Origin: Nodosilinea nodulosa PCC 7104
Lineage (GTDB): Bacteria > Cyanobacteriota > Cyanobacteriia > Phormidesmidales > Phormidesmidaceae
NCBI RefSeq assembly: GCF_000309385.1
Contig: NZ_JH976537.1
Coordinates: 3,840,507 to 3,904,506 of the forward strand
DNA: 64,000 nucleotides
Reading direction: 5' to 3'
Below are positions 1 through 10,047 of this stretch, piece by piece. A model generated the notes under the pieces. That model saw only the letters and a program-made list of their open reading frames with translations, was not told where the DNA came from and ran no database searches. Position numbers and translations under genes: made by a program. How positions within the stretch are numbered: position 1 is the first letter of the stretch; every line of letters starts with the position of its first letter.

Positions 1-304
1 CGGCCCAGGCCTGCTGAAAGTTCTGGTGCAGCTGGGCAAAAAACTTGGCGGCAAACTCCATGTCAGGGGTGACGGCCAAATTTTTCCCACAGGCTTGAAA
101 GCCTTTCATATGACGGCTTTCCATCTTTGCCAGGCGCAGCAAGTCGTCCTTAGCGTCAGGCAGAGACTCAGCCAGCTTGCAGTAGTTATCGTAGGCTTCC
201 TGCTCGCCTTCAATCACAATGGCATTAATGCGGCTGTAGGCGTCTCTATAGTGCTCTGACTGGTAGTCAAGGGTCGACATTGTCTCAAGCTGTTGCATAG
301 CCAT
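1..304 (-). CDS. ado: Aldehyde deformylating oxygenase, 5' part (cut by window edge)
   Basis: The ferritin-like di-iron oxygenase ADO converts fatty aldehydes to alkanes plus formate, the last step of cyanobacterial hydrocarbon synthesis. The visible ~101 residues contain [32 protein letters not shown] and ACGKNL, which match cyanobacterial ADO closely. The segment includes the Glu and the ExxH ligands of the first iron-binding helices. Two Met codons are possible, at 304 and 298. The first has AGGA a few bases upstream and was chosen. The rest of the gene and the usual acyl-ACP reductase partner would lie left of the window, so completeness cannot be judged. Confidence 0.93.
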   Translation of the reverse strand, partial: MAMQQLETMSTLDYQSEHYRDAYSRINAIVIEGEQEAYDNYCKLAESLPDAKDDLLRLAKMESRHMKGFQACGKNLAVTPDMEFAAKFFAQLHQNFQQAWA

Positions 305-607
305 GGGTTCCTGCTGATTACCGGACAACTTTCTAAAATTATTGATCGCAATAATACTATGCCAAAGTCAACGGGCCGTGGGGGCATCAAGGAGGGAAGC
401 AAGCTCATTTTGCCCTAAAGTCGCTTCCCTCCTCCGCCAGGAGGAGAATCTCGGTTTAATAAAGGCAGCCAACTTTGGCTTATCGATAAGCATTGCTAAT
501 GTCTGAGTGGCGCCAGCGCGGCAGTAGCTTTTGAGTGGGCGATGGAGGAATTTCCCCCGGTTTTTGCTATGGCCTGTAAGGCTTTCCTGAGCAAAGGCAG
601 AGCCGGA
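305..607. other. Intergenic region with a 10-bp inverted repeat
   Basis: There is no convincing gene in this stretch. A perfect 10-bp inverted repeat (GGAGGGAAGC at 391-400 and its complement at 423-432) lies about 90 bases upstream of the ado start. No T-run follows on either strand, so it is not a standard terminator. It could be an operator or an mRNA leader hairpin. Confidence 0.5.
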
Positions 608-868
608 TTAAGATATGGACTGAGCGGCTGATATGAGGTGCACTAGGGGCAAAGTCTGCGTCTGGGCCAGGGCAGCCTCTAGGTCCATGAATCCCCCTTG
701 GCAACGGCTCAAACCATCTAGCCAGGCTAGTAAAAGGGGGAGAGAAGACAGGGGGGCAGGCACCATTTCACCTCGAAAATCGAGCAGCTGTACCAGCGCT
801 AGATAGCCGACGGCAAGCAGTAAAGAAATAGCGCCTGTAACAATGGCAATTAGCTTCGATCGATCCAT
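608..868 (-). CDS. Small membrane protein, unknown function
   Basis: An 86-residue protein with one strong N-terminal hydrophobic segment (about residues 5-28) directly after MDRSKL, then a soluble tail rich in Leu and Pro. The ATG at 868 is preferred over the in-frame TTG at 898 because the membrane segment then follows a short charged N-terminus, although neither start has a clear Shine-Dalgarno sequence. It is co-directional with ado and about 300 bases upstream of it. The layout resembles conserved small cyanobacterial membrane proteins, but I do not recognise a named family. Confidence 0.6.
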   Translation of the reverse strand: MDRSKLIAIVTGAISLLLAVGYLALVQLLDFRGEMVPAPLSSLPLLLAWLDGLSRCQGGFMDLEAALAQTQTLPLVHLISAAQSIS

Positions 869-1161
869 AGGAGTTGTAAGGCTTGAAAATACAACCAAGA
901 GCCGCTAGCAGCCCTAAACTTGGCCTGTACGTTAAGGGGTTTAGGTGTTGGAGCGGGGCTTGAGGTCAGTACCATAGTGCCATTGGGTGGGTACCCTAAA
1001 TAGGGCCATACCCGCTGCTGGTTTGACGGCTCCATACTCTATTCTGCCTCGGTGAGATAATTCTGCCTCAATGGACAGAGGCAGATTATGCGGGTGCGGG
1101 TTTGGGGTGTAGGTTTGAGGGGCATGGACTTAAGGGCTGTAGGTTTGGTGAGCATAGTTTT

Positions 1162-2136
1162 ATGGACGCTGCATTGTCACAGCATGGGCTAACTGCACTG
1201 CCGGATCAGCGGCCGGTGGTTGTACAAACTGAGGGTCTGGGTAAGGCCTATCGCACTGGGTTTTGGCTGAATCAGCGGATTACCTCGCTCAAAGACTGTT
1301 CGCTGACCGTTGGCCAAGGTGAAACCTTTGGTCTGCTTGGCCCAAATGGTGCGGGAAAAACCACGCTGTTGAAAATCTTGCTAGGCATTATTCGCCCTAC
1401 CTCTGGTACCGCCACACTGCTCAACCATGCTCTGGGCGATGGCGCGGTCAAGCAGCGCATTGGCTATTTGCCTGAGAATGCCTATTTCTACGATTTTTTG
1501 ACCGGCTGGGAGTTTTTGCAGTACACGGCTGGCCTGTTTGGCCTTTCGCGGGCGGCCCAGCAGCGCCGTATTGTCGAACTGCTCGACCTGGTTGGCCTAC
1601 CCCAGGAGACCGCTAAGAAGAAGCAGCTGCGGCAGTACTCAAAAGGCATGTTGCAGCGGGTGGGTATGGCTCAGGCACTCATCAACGACCCCGATGTAGT
1701 GTTTCTTGACGAGCCGATGTCGGGACTTGATCCGACGGGACGATTTCAGGTGCGGGAGATTATTTTGGCCCTGAAGCGAGAGGGCAAGACAATTTTTTTT
1801 AACAGCCATATTCTGTCGGATGTGGAGATAATCTGCGATCGCGTTGCCATTCTCGACCAGGGCGAGCTGATTGCCATGGGCAGTCTCGATGAGCTGCTGG
1901 GCACCGCCGACCAATATTTTGTCAAGGGGCAGGGCGGGCGCAGCGCTGAGATCGAACCCTGGCTCGATAGAATGACGGTGCAGGGCGACCTCTGGCAGGG
2001 CCAGGTTAAGGGCGACCCCTACGATTTTGCCAAGCAGATTCCCCTGGCCGGGGGGCGCTTGATTACCCTGAAGCAGACCCGTCCTACCCTGGAGGAATTC
2101 TTTATTGCCCAAATTCGCCAGCGTCGAGGCCAGTGA
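1162..2136 (+). CDS. ABC transporter ATP-binding protein (CcmA/DrrA type)
   Basis: This is a 324-residue ATPase subunit of an ABC-2 type exporter. It has Walker A GPNGAGKT at about residues 60-67, signature SKGMLQ at about 160-165, Walker B VVFLDEP at about 179-185 and the H-loop in FNSHIL. The C-terminal ~100 residues form the extra domain common in DrrA/NatA-like ATPases. The ATG at 1162 is preferred to an in-frame TTG at 1102, because the 20 residues between them are repetitive and unlike the family. No permease gene is adjacent, so the membrane partner must be encoded elsewhere and the substrate cannot be named. Confidence 0.9.
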   Translation: MDAALSQHGLTALPDQRPVVVQTEGLGKAYRTGFWLNQRITSLKDCSLTVGQGETFGLLGPNGAGKTTLLKILLGIIRPTSGTATLLNHALGDGAVKQRIGYLPENAYFYDFLTGWEFLQYTAGLFGLSRAAQQRRIVELLDLVGLPQETAKKKQLRQYSKGMLQRVGMAQALINDPDVVFLDEPMSGLDPTGRFQVREIILALKREGKTIFFNSHILSDVEIICDRVAILDQGELIAMGSLDELLGTADQYFVKGQGGRSAEIEPWLDRMTVQGDLWQGQVKGDPYDFAKQIPLAGGRLITLKQTRPTLEEFFIAQIRQRRGQ

Positions 2137-2141
2137 AGGGC

Positions 2142-3590
<1,449 letters not shown>

Positions 3591-3788
3591 GGATTTTTGC
3601 CTCGATTTCTACCGTTAGGCTACCGTCATCTGGCCCGAGTGACCACGGCAATAGGTTTCGGCAAGAGAATTTTAGAGAAAGGGTTTAGACTTTTCTCCCT
3701 GCAAAGTTTAAGCCGCCTGAGCCCTTTTCCTGCCGTTTCCCGGGCAAAACCAAGCTCAGTATCCGCCTGAGGTTCCATCGCTTTTCCG

Positions 3789-4202
3789 CTAGGTCTCAAT
3801 CGCGTGGGTGTAGATCCCCACGTAGCAGCCGCTGGAATGGCGACCCAGCAGGTATAAATTTACGTCCACAGCCCCCACCCGATAGCTGTGCAGGTCGAGC
3901 AGGTGGGCTTGCAAGATCTCCTGTAGGCGCCTGTACCGCTGGGTGAGATGGCCGCCTTGGGGGGTACTCCAGTAGAAGTTGCTGAACACTGGCCGAAAGA
4001 AGTCATCGGCAGATTGGTGCTGGAAGGTGTCAGAATTGGCCCCCAACTGCTGGCCAAGGGTTGTGGCATCTAGATTGGGGTCTGCATAGATCGCTATGGA
4101 CAGGGGAGCGTCGGTTTCGCTAGGGTACCAGAGCCCAGCGATCGCCTCTTCTAACTCCCGTAAGCAGGTGACTAAATCGCTGTGGTGGGGCTGAAGTTCC
4201 AT
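3789..4202 (-). CDS. NuiA-family nuclease inhibitor-like protein
   Basis: A 137-residue acidic protein resembling Anabaena NuiA (about 135 residues), the tight inhibitor of the sugar-nonspecific nuclease NucA. Shared features are the C-terminal block with YRVGAVDVNLYLLG, GIYTHAIET closing the protein, and an N-terminal LxELEEAIAGLWYPSE segment. The ATG at 4202 gives the family length, while an upstream in-frame start would add 19 unrelated residues. No NucA-like nuclease is in the window, so the target is unknown. Family assignment rests on remembered motif similarity, not on a search. Confidence 0.75.
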   Translation of the reverse strand: MELQPHHSDLVTCLRELEEAIAGLWYPSETDAPLSIAIYADPNLDATTLGQQLGANSDTFQHQSADDFFRPVFSNFYWSTPQGGHLTQRYRRLQEILQAHLLDLHSYRVGAVDVNLYLLGRHSSGCYVGIYTHAIET

Positions 4203-4427
4203 ATCAGACTGCCTGTAGGGTTTTCGCAATGCCCGTGGCCTGAGCCACATAGCTCCCAAAGGGAATGGAGTTGGAGAGGTGCAGCACCTAATCTCAATCC
4301 CCCCTCGGTCACCATAGATGTATCTTCCGTCTAGGCGTTAATAGTTTTTTAGAATACTGAATAAAGCCGCCTCTTGCTCAACGGATTGCCGCATTGCCGG
4401 CTTCGCTATCCCCATTGACCCAACCCC

Positions 4428-5885
4428 ATGCCTACCCTTGTCTGGTTCCGAACCGATCTGCGTCTCCACGACCACCAGCCTCTGGGCGCGGCTTTGCGGG
4501 CCGGGCAGCCGATCATTCCGCTCTACTGCTTTGACCCCCGGCAGTTTGGCCAAACGGCCTTTGGCTTTGCTAAAACCGGAGCCTACCGGGCGCAGTTTTT
4601 GCGGCAGAGCGTGGTCGATTTGCGGCGATCGCTGCAAGCCCTGGGCAGCAACTTAGTGGTGCGGGTGGGGCAGCCCGAGGACATCATTCCAGATCTGGTG
4701 CAGGCCCACGCCATTGATGCCGTCTACTGGCACGCAGAAGCTACCTATGAGGAACGCCGAGTTGAGCAAGCCCTAGCCGCAAAACTGGCAGCTATGGGGC
4801 GCAAAACCGAGGCCTTTTGGGGGGCGACCCTGTACCATCCCGATAGCCTGCCCTTTGAGCTGCCCTGTTTACCCGAGGTATTTACTCAGTTTCGCAAACA
4901 GGTAGAGCAGCACAGCACAGTGGATGCAGCACTTCCCACCCCTGCCAACGTGCCGCTTCTCCCCCAGGTCGAGCCTGGCGCAGTGCCAACCCTGGCTGAT
5001 TTTGGCCTCGAAAATCTGATCGCTGATCGCCGCGCTGTACTGGCCTTTGAGGGGGGAGAAACCGCTGGTCTAGGCCGCCTGAACTACTACGTATGGCAAG
5101 CCGACTGCCTTAAAACCTACAAGCAAACCCGCAATGGCATGGTTGGGGCCGACTATTCATCTAAACTGTCGGCCTGGCTGGCGCTGGGCTGCCTGTCGCC
5201 ACGGCAGGTGTACCAGACGGTGCAGGACTACGAGCGCGATCGCATTCGCAATGACTCCACCTACTGGCTGATTTTTGAGCTGCTGTGGCGCGACTACTTT
5301 CGCTTTATCTGCGCCAAACACGGCGACAGGGTGTTTCACTCCTCTGGGCTACGCGGCTTGAGGGTTAATTGGCGACAAGACTGGGATCGCTTTACCGCTT
5401 GGCGCCAGGGGATGACCGGTTTTCCCTTGGTCGATGCCAATATGCGCGAGCTGGCCTGCTCTGGGTTTATGTCGAACCGAGGGCGGCAGAATGTGGCTAG
5501 CTTTCTGACAAAAAATCTCGGCATTGACTGGCGGATGGGGGCTGAGTGGTTCGAGTCCCTGCTAATTGACTACGACGTATGCAGTAATTACGGCAACTGG
5601 AACTACACCGCTGGGGTCGGTAACGATGCCCGAGGATTCCGCTATTTCAATATTCTCAAGCAGGCAAAGGACTACGATTCCGAAGGGCTTTACGTCAAGC
5701 ACTGGCTGCCTGAGTTGAAGTCTCTTCCTGCGGCCAAGGTGCACGAGCCCTGGAAACTTCAGCCTGCGGAGCAAAAACGCTTTGGGATCCAGATCGGTGT
5801 TGGCTATCCCCGCCCGGTGGTAGATCTGCACAAATCGGTACAGGCCAACGAAAAAATCTACAACGCCGCTCGCGAAATGTGTTAA
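4428..5885 (+). CDS. cry: DASH-type cryptochrome / photolyase
   Basis: A 485-residue flavoprotein of the cryptochrome-DASH group, which binds FAD and usually an antenna folate and repairs cyclobutane dimers in single-stranded DNA. The N-terminal photolyase alpha/beta domain begins LVWFRTDLRLHDH. The FAD domain carries GETAGLGRL, NGMVGADYSSKLSAWLALG, ELLWRDYFRF, NRGRQNVASF and DYDVCSNYGNWNYTAG. The order and wording of these motifs match cyanobacterial Cry-DASH rather than class I CPD photolyase. It is full length. A structured intergenic region and a terminator follow. Confidence 0.95.
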   Translation: MPTLVWFRTDLRLHDHQPLGAALRAGQPIIPLYCFDPRQFGQTAFGFAKTGAYRAQFLRQSVVDLRRSLQALGSNLVVRVGQPEDIIPDLVQAHAIDAVYWHAEATYEERRVEQALAAKLAAMGRKTEAFWGATLYHPDSLPFELPCLPEVFTQFRKQVEQHSTVDAALPTPANVPLLPQVEPGAVPTLADFGLENLIADRRAVLAFEGGETAGLGRLNYYVWQADCLKTYKQTRNGMVGADYSSKLSAWLALGCLSPRQVYQTVQDYERDRIRNDSTYWLIFELLWRDYFRFICAKHGDRVFHSSGLRGLRVNWRQDWDRFTAWRQGMTGFPLVDANMRELACSGFMSNRGRQNVASFLTKNLGIDWRMGAEWFESLLIDYDVCSNYGNWNYTAGVGNDARGFRYFNILKQAKDYDSEGLYVKHWLPELKSLPAAKVHEPWKLQPAEQKRFGIQIGVGYPRPVVDLHKSVQANEKIYNAAREMC

Positions 5886-5962
5886 GTGTATTGTCAAGGC
5901 TCAGTTATGACCAGTTGCGAGCACAGCTGCAAGAGATTTCGACCAGTCGATAATCCCAGGAC

Positions 5963-6200
5963 TTAGGGTGTTCCATTGAAATGAACGTCCCCGTTGAGGG
6001 CGTAAAGTCGACCCGCCGGGCCTGTTGCCGTAAATCCCTGGATAAGCATTTAGCTGGAACACTCTCAAACCGCCAGAGCGTCAGCCCCGTCCTGAGGCTG
6101 GGCTGAATACGACATACCGCCTTCTGGATTGGCCTAACCGTAGTCTTTGTAACGGCAGTTAATGTTGCGCTACCATAGCATCTATGAAGTGTTCTTAATG
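5963..6200 (+). ncRNA. Candidate structured RNA, possibly an orphan HEARO-like RNA
   Basis: The segment has no open frame but several paired elements. An 11-bp closing helix joins 5965-5975 to 6055-6065 with one G-U pair. A 7-bp helix joins 6081-6087 to 6100-6106, a CCGT/ACGG helix spans 6138-6155, and a CATAG/CTATG hairpin lies at 6174-6186. CCATTGAA near the 5' side and AACCG...ACGGcAGTTAAT near the 3' side recall the HEARO (IscB-associated omega) RNA. That resemblance is from memory and no IscB gene is nearby. A Rho-independent terminator 140 bases further on supports a + strand transcript. Confidence 0.3.
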
Positions 6201-6340
6201 CAATAGCTTGCTTGACTGTTGCTTCGGTTTAACCAGCGGCAGCAAAAGCAGCTAGGGCAGAGACAACACTACTACCGCTAAATCAAACCTTTAAATCAAA
6301 ACCTTAAATCAAACCGTTGAATCAATCATTTAACCCCTTG

Positions 6341-6368
6341 CCCCAGCTTTGGACAGCTGGGGTTTTTT
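6341..6368 (+). terminator. Rho-independent terminator
   Basis: CCCCAGCT (6341-6348) pairs with AGCTGGGG (6355-6362) around a 6-base loop and is followed by six T on the + strand. It lies 455 bases after cry with no gene between, so it ends either a long cry 3' UTR or a separate RNA transcribed from the structured region upstream. Confidence 0.85.
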
Positions 6369-6376
6369 GTGGCTAT

Positions 6377-6811
6377 TTACTGGCAGGTGCCGCGTCCCCA
6401 CTGGCCGTCGTAGCCTACCGAAACCTGATCGCCCCGCTGAGCCGGACGGGCAGAGAGATGCACTAACGTCACATCGGCGGCGCCATTGACCGCGCCACGC
6501 CAGATGGCCTGGCCCTTGGCATTTTTGCGATCGTAGCTAAGAAACGCCTCGGCAATTTGCTGGCCGGTACTGCGACGCCGCAGCACGATGCGCGAAAAGC
6601 CTGCCTCTCGGGTAAAGAAAACCGTGTAATTAATGTCGTTGACCAAAATGGAGCCCGGACACTGCATTTGCAGGTTGTCCTGGTTGGGTTCAACCTGGGC
6701 CAAAGCTGGGGTCGATGACTCGGTGAGAGCAGCCCATCCATTGCCAGCCGGGGCAAAGCCGATGATCCCAAGACTCAAAGTAAAGGCAGCTTTCATGACT
6801 AAGCGGTTCAT
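6377..6811 (-). CDS. Secreted or periplasmic protein of unknown function
   Basis: A 144-residue protein with an N-terminal signal peptide (MNRLVMKAAF, then a hydrophobic stretch to about residue 27). The mature part has two Cys (in MQCPG and in the final GTCQ) that could form a disulfide. The start at 6811 is supported by GAGG ten bases upstream, while an earlier in-frame start adds only four residues. It ends 8 bases from the terminator that faces it from the other strand. I do not recognise the family. Confidence 0.65.
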   Translation of the reverse strand: MNRLVMKAAFTLSLGIIGFAPAGNGWAALTESSTPALAQVEPNQDNLQMQCPGSILVNDINYTVFFTREAGFSRIVLRRRSTGQQIAEAFLSYDRKNAKGQAIWRGAVNGAADVTLVHLSARPAQRGDQVSVGYDGQWGRGTCQ

Positions 6812-7123
6812 ACATGCCCTCAATCAACAGTAAAATCCAGCACTAAGCTGATGAAATCTTAATGACCTATGAATTTTGTAGGAAAGCGGGAAAAACACCA
6901 GCATCTACAAGCGACCTGGCACACGGGGCCGTAACCTCTTTTCTCGGCTGGACAAGAGCAACGGGTGCCACAGGAGGATATCGTCGCCACTATGCGGGGC
7001 AATGCTGGTCCGAGGCGTCATTGGGTCGAGATGACAGTGATTTAGGCGGCCAGAACCGATAAGCCGGACGGGATTGGTTTAGAATCACCACAGATCATTT
7101 TTTTAACCTCGGCGCATTTGGGT
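6812..7123. other. Divergent intergenic region
   Basis: This region separates the divergent secreted-protein and permease genes. An open frame at 6862-7062 has no ribosome-binding site or coding character. A TAGAAT hexamer near 7079-7084 could be a -10 element for the permease, but no matching -35 is clear. Confidence 0.4.
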
Positions 7124-8179
7124 ATGGCTCAGTCTTCTACTCCCCGCCGTTCTTTGGTGAGTCCCTGGGACCGTTTGGCGGCCTTTGCCACTAGCGAAAC
7201 TGTGCTCTACGTGGTGAAGCGCATTTTGCAGGCCGCGCTGACGCTGCTGCTGGCCTCTGCCCTTAGCTTTTTTGTGATTCAGCTGGCCCCTGGTAACTTC
7301 CTCGACCAGTATCGTCAGAGTCCACAGTTTTCTCCGGAGACTCTGGCGCAGCTAGAGGCGCAGTTTGGGCTAGACAAACCGGTGTGGCGGCAGTACCTGA
7401 ACTGGCTATATCAGGTGGTTTTTCACGGCAATTTTGGCCTCAGCTTTGCCTACCAGCGCCCGGTGGTCGATCTGCTGTGGGAGCGGGTGCCTAACACGCT
7501 GCTGCTCTCCCTGGCGGCCATTGTAGTGACCTGGCTGATTGCCCTACCGATGGGCATTGTTGGGGCCGTTAACCAAAACAAATCGATCGATAGGGTACTG
7601 CGAGTGCTGAGCTATCTAGGCCAGGGCATGCCCACCATTGTGACTGGTTTACTGCTGCTGTTTTTTGCCCAGAGCGTTGCGCCGCTGTTTCCCATTGGCG
7701 GACGCACCAGCATCATCTACGACGATCTCAGCTGGTTTGGCAAGCTTGTAGATGTGGGCTGGCACATGATTTTGCCGACCCTGGCCCTGAGTATTACGAG
7801 CTTTGCTGGACTACAGCGAATTACTCGTGGGCAACTGTTGGATGTGCTGCGCCAAAATTATATCCAAACTGCTCGCGCTAAGGGGCTTTCAGAGAATCGA
7901 GTGGTTTATGTGCACGCGTTGCGCAATGCGATAAATCCTCTGATTACCCTGCTGGGGTTTGAGTTTGCTAGTTTGCTTGGGGGGGCGTTCATTACTGAAA
8001 CCTATTTCAACTGGCCGGGGCTGGGGAAGCTGATCCTTGAAGCTGTACAGGCTCAGGACTTGTATTTAGTGATGGCTAGCTTAATGATGGGGGCGGTGAT
8101 GCTGATTATCGGCAATCTGCTGGCCGATCTGGCCCTTAGTTTTGTAGATCCTCGCATTCGTCTGTCGGATATCAATTGA
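7124..8179 (+). CDS. ABC transporter permease, DppB/OppB family
   Basis: A 351-residue inner-membrane permease of the dipeptide/oligopeptide/nickel type. The first membrane segment (RILQAALTLLLASALSFFVI) is followed by the family motif APGNFLDQYR and by LEAQFGLDKPVWRQYLNWL. Further membrane spans precede the EAA loop (QTARAKGLSENRVVYVHALR) that contacts the ATPase. The ATG at 7124 is preferred to an in-frame TTG two codons earlier. It stands alone, since no DppC, ATPase or substrate-binding gene is adjacent. Such scattering is common for this transporter in cyanobacteria. The substrate is unknown. Confidence 0.92.
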   Translation: MAQSSTPRRSLVSPWDRLAAFATSETVLYVVKRILQAALTLLLASALSFFVIQLAPGNFLDQYRQSPQFSPETLAQLEAQFGLDKPVWRQYLNWLYQVVFHGNFGLSFAYQRPVVDLLWERVPNTLLLSLAAIVVTWLIALPMGIVGAVNQNKSIDRVLRVLSYLGQGMPTIVTGLLLLFFAQSVAPLFPIGGRTSIIYDDLSWFGKLVDVGWHMILPTLALSITSFAGLQRITRGQLLDVLRQNYIQTARAKGLSENRVVYVHALRNAINPLITLLGFEFASLLGGAFITETYFNWPGLGKLILEAVQAQDLYLVMASLMMGAVMLIIGNLLADLALSFVDPRIRLSDIN

Positions 8180-8195
8180 GGCGGCGGCTTACGCT

Positions 8196-8498
8196 ATGGT
8201 TTCTCAGCTTTATTATTTGCTGCGATCGCGCGCCGATGGCAGCTATTTGGTAGCCCGCCCCCACGGTAATAGGGACCCAGGCCAACCGCTGTCGACTGGA
8301 TTTTTGCTGGTGTTCACCGCTGACTACGATGCCCTCAGCTATCTCAATGCCCACGCCCCTGAGCTGAGCGACAAATTTGCGATCGAAACGATCGCCGCTG
8401 CCAGCCTTAAGCCCCTAATCAGCCGCTGGGATTTTCAAGGTCTAGGCATGGTCAGTGACCCTCGCCTACCCCAGGTCGAGTTCTTTAACCGCAGCTAA
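8196..8498 (+). CDS. Conserved cyanobacterial protein of unknown function
   Basis: A 100-residue soluble protein starting MVSQLYYLLRSRADG, 16 bases after the permease stop and on the same strand, so probably co-transcribed. The composition is normal for the genome, with no signal peptide or membrane span. It resembles short hypothetical proteins annotated throughout cyanobacteria, but no function can be given. Confidence 0.65.
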   Translation: MVSQLYYLLRSRADGSYLVARPHGNRDPGQPLSTGFLLVFTADYDALSYLNAHAPELSDKFAIETIAAASLKPLISRWDFQGLGMVSDPRLPQVEFFNRS

Positions 8499-8540
8499 TT
8501 AGCCTATTCGCCGCTAGCAAGATAAACGGCTATGGTCAAT

Positions 8541-8668
8541 CTAGCTGTGGCCAACGCGCTTAGGACAGTCGCGATCGTCAATGGGGACACAGGGAGAGTT
8601 CATTGACGTATAGCGATCGCGCGCGAGCTACCTGTGCAGCGTCCTAACCGGGTTGGCTCTAGCTATAG
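8541..8668. repeat. Imperfect palindromic MITE-like element (divergent copy)
   Basis: The left arm at 8541-8566 begins CTAGCTGTGGCCAACG and ends TTAGGAC. The right arm at 8641-8668 is its inverted complement with about 20 of 25 positions matching. The arm sequence matches the AGCTGTGGCCA...GTTAGGAC arms of the copies at 23.3, 27.2 and 49.2 kb, but the centre differs and has its own palindrome (CGTCAATG at 8576-8583 against 8601-8608). No coding sequence is present. Confidence 0.55.
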
Positions 8669-8720
8669 AACTTGGTACTGGTTAGCGCCGATGCGTTGCA
8701 GCGGTAAGGTCACGGACTGA

Positions 8721-9917
8721 TCAGTTACGGCTGGAGCGGGTAAAGAGCCTGAAATAGATCCCCTGGGCCAGCTCTTGGATGGGAAAGACTACATAGGTCA
8801 GCGGATTAACGGTGACAATGATGTTGCGCACGTTGCGTTTGGCCAACGCTACCACCGCCCAAGCCACCCAGTCGGCAGACATGACCCCAATCGGGTTTAG
8901 GTTGCTTCTAAACGGCCCTAAAATCACCTTGCGCACCACGCAGGGGGCGTCCAGCCGCCGCAGGCTTACCAGGTCGCCCATCAGGCGCTTAGACACCTCA
9001 TACAGGGGACTAAAGGCCGGACTGACTTCGGCCTCCGATGTATTCACCCAAACTTCTTTGGTAGCCCGCTGGGGCGATGTCTCAACGGTGCTCAGGAACA
9101 CCTCCATCAGCCGCCAGCCCGACAGGGCGTTGGCCTCTAGGGATGTTTGAACAGCTTCGGGGCTGCGATCGCCGTGCACATTCAGCCCGTGGTTGAGAAT
9201 GAGAATATCCACTTTTTTCAGCGATTCGTGCAGGTCGGCTTCGGCCCCAGGCTGCCAGTGCCAGCAGGAAATGCCAGCCTCAAACGTTGCGCCTGGGGAG
9301 GTCGTCAGGGCGATGGGACGAGCTTTTTGAGCCGCTAGCTCTTGCAGCAGCGCCCGACCTAGGGTGCCTGATGCCCCAGTTACGGCAACGGTTTTACCCT
9401 TGAGGGAAACAGCGGTGCCTATGAGCTTATCGAGGAACGTGAAGTAGCCAGCGAAATAGGCGTTAGTGTCATCGAAGTGATGCCGCCAGTGGTAGGTGCG
9501 ATTGACTCGCCAGTTGCCAGGAATAGTGGTGAGTTCGCCGGGTTCGTGGGTTAGGTCAGTGGTCAGCAACCAGCCCTGGGACCGAGCGATCGCCGCCGCC
9601 AAAAAGCCCAGGCCATAGAGCGCCCCCAGCCACAGCCCAGCAATGCCGGTAGAGATAGCCAAACCTGCCAATGCCCCAGCCATCACAATGGCTTCGGGGG
9701 CGTCGTTGTAGATTTGGGCCTGGCGATACAGCGTCGGGCTAACTGGCGTGAAGTCTTTTTTGTAGGCCCGGTGGTGCCAGTTGTGCAGCCGCATGAGGGG
9801 AGGCCAGTAATGGCTTACCACGTGGTAAACGTCGCGGATGGCCTCTGCCAGCAGAATGGCGATCGCGCCCCATAACCCTTGCCAAACAACCGTTTCAAGC
9901 GGCATAACACTGTTCAC
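8721..9917 (-). CDS. Bifunctional fatty acid hydroxylase (sterol desaturase superfamily) / short-chain dehydrogenase
   Basis: A 398-residue fusion. The N-terminal ~170 residues form a membrane di-iron hydroxylase with the histidine clusters HNWHH (about 45-49) and HWRHH (about 143-147) and several hydrophobic spans. The C-terminal half is an SDR domain with TGASGTLG for nucleotide binding and YEVSK as the catalytic Tyr/Lys pair. This arrangement is known in cyanobacteria as a bifunctional sterol desaturase/SDR. The substrate is unknown; a lipid that is hydroxylated and then oxidised or reduced is an inference from the domain pairing. It is transcribed alone. Confidence 0.88.
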   Translation of the reverse strand: MNSVMPLETVVWQGLWGAIAILLAEAIRDVYHVVSHYWPPLMRLHNWHHRAYKKDFTPVSPTLYRQAQIYNDAPEAIVMAGALAGLAISTGIAGLWLGALYGLGFLAAAIARSQGWLLTTDLTHEPGELTTIPGNWRVNRTYHWRHHFDDTNAYFAGYFTFLDKLIGTAVSLKGKTVAVTGASGTLGRALLQELAAQKARPIALTTSPGATFEAGISCWHWQPGAEADLHESLKKVDILILNHGLNVHGDRSPEAVQTSLEANALSGWRLMEVFLSTVETSPQRATKEVWVNTSEAEVSPAFSPLYEVSKRLMGDLVSLRRLDAPCVVRKVILGPFRSNLNPIGVMSADWVAWAVVALAKRNVRNIIVTVNPLTYVVFPIQELAQGIYFRLFTRSSRN

Positions 9918-10047
9918 ACCAAGTCGAGCAATTCACATTCTGACACGACTTAATACAGGGTGCGGAGCTTTAGGCTCTGACCCTAAGTCATAGGGAGCAG
10001 TCCATGAAGAAAACTTGGGGGCGAAGACTTGAGGGCAGCTGCCAGTT

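Noticed and set aside
850..1035. 61-codon frame on the minus strand
   Set aside because: Overlaps the start of the small membrane protein and has no family pattern or ribosome-binding site.
6862..7062. 66-codon open frame before the DppB-type permease
   Set aside because: No ribosome-binding site, unusual amino-acid composition, lies in a divergent promoter region.
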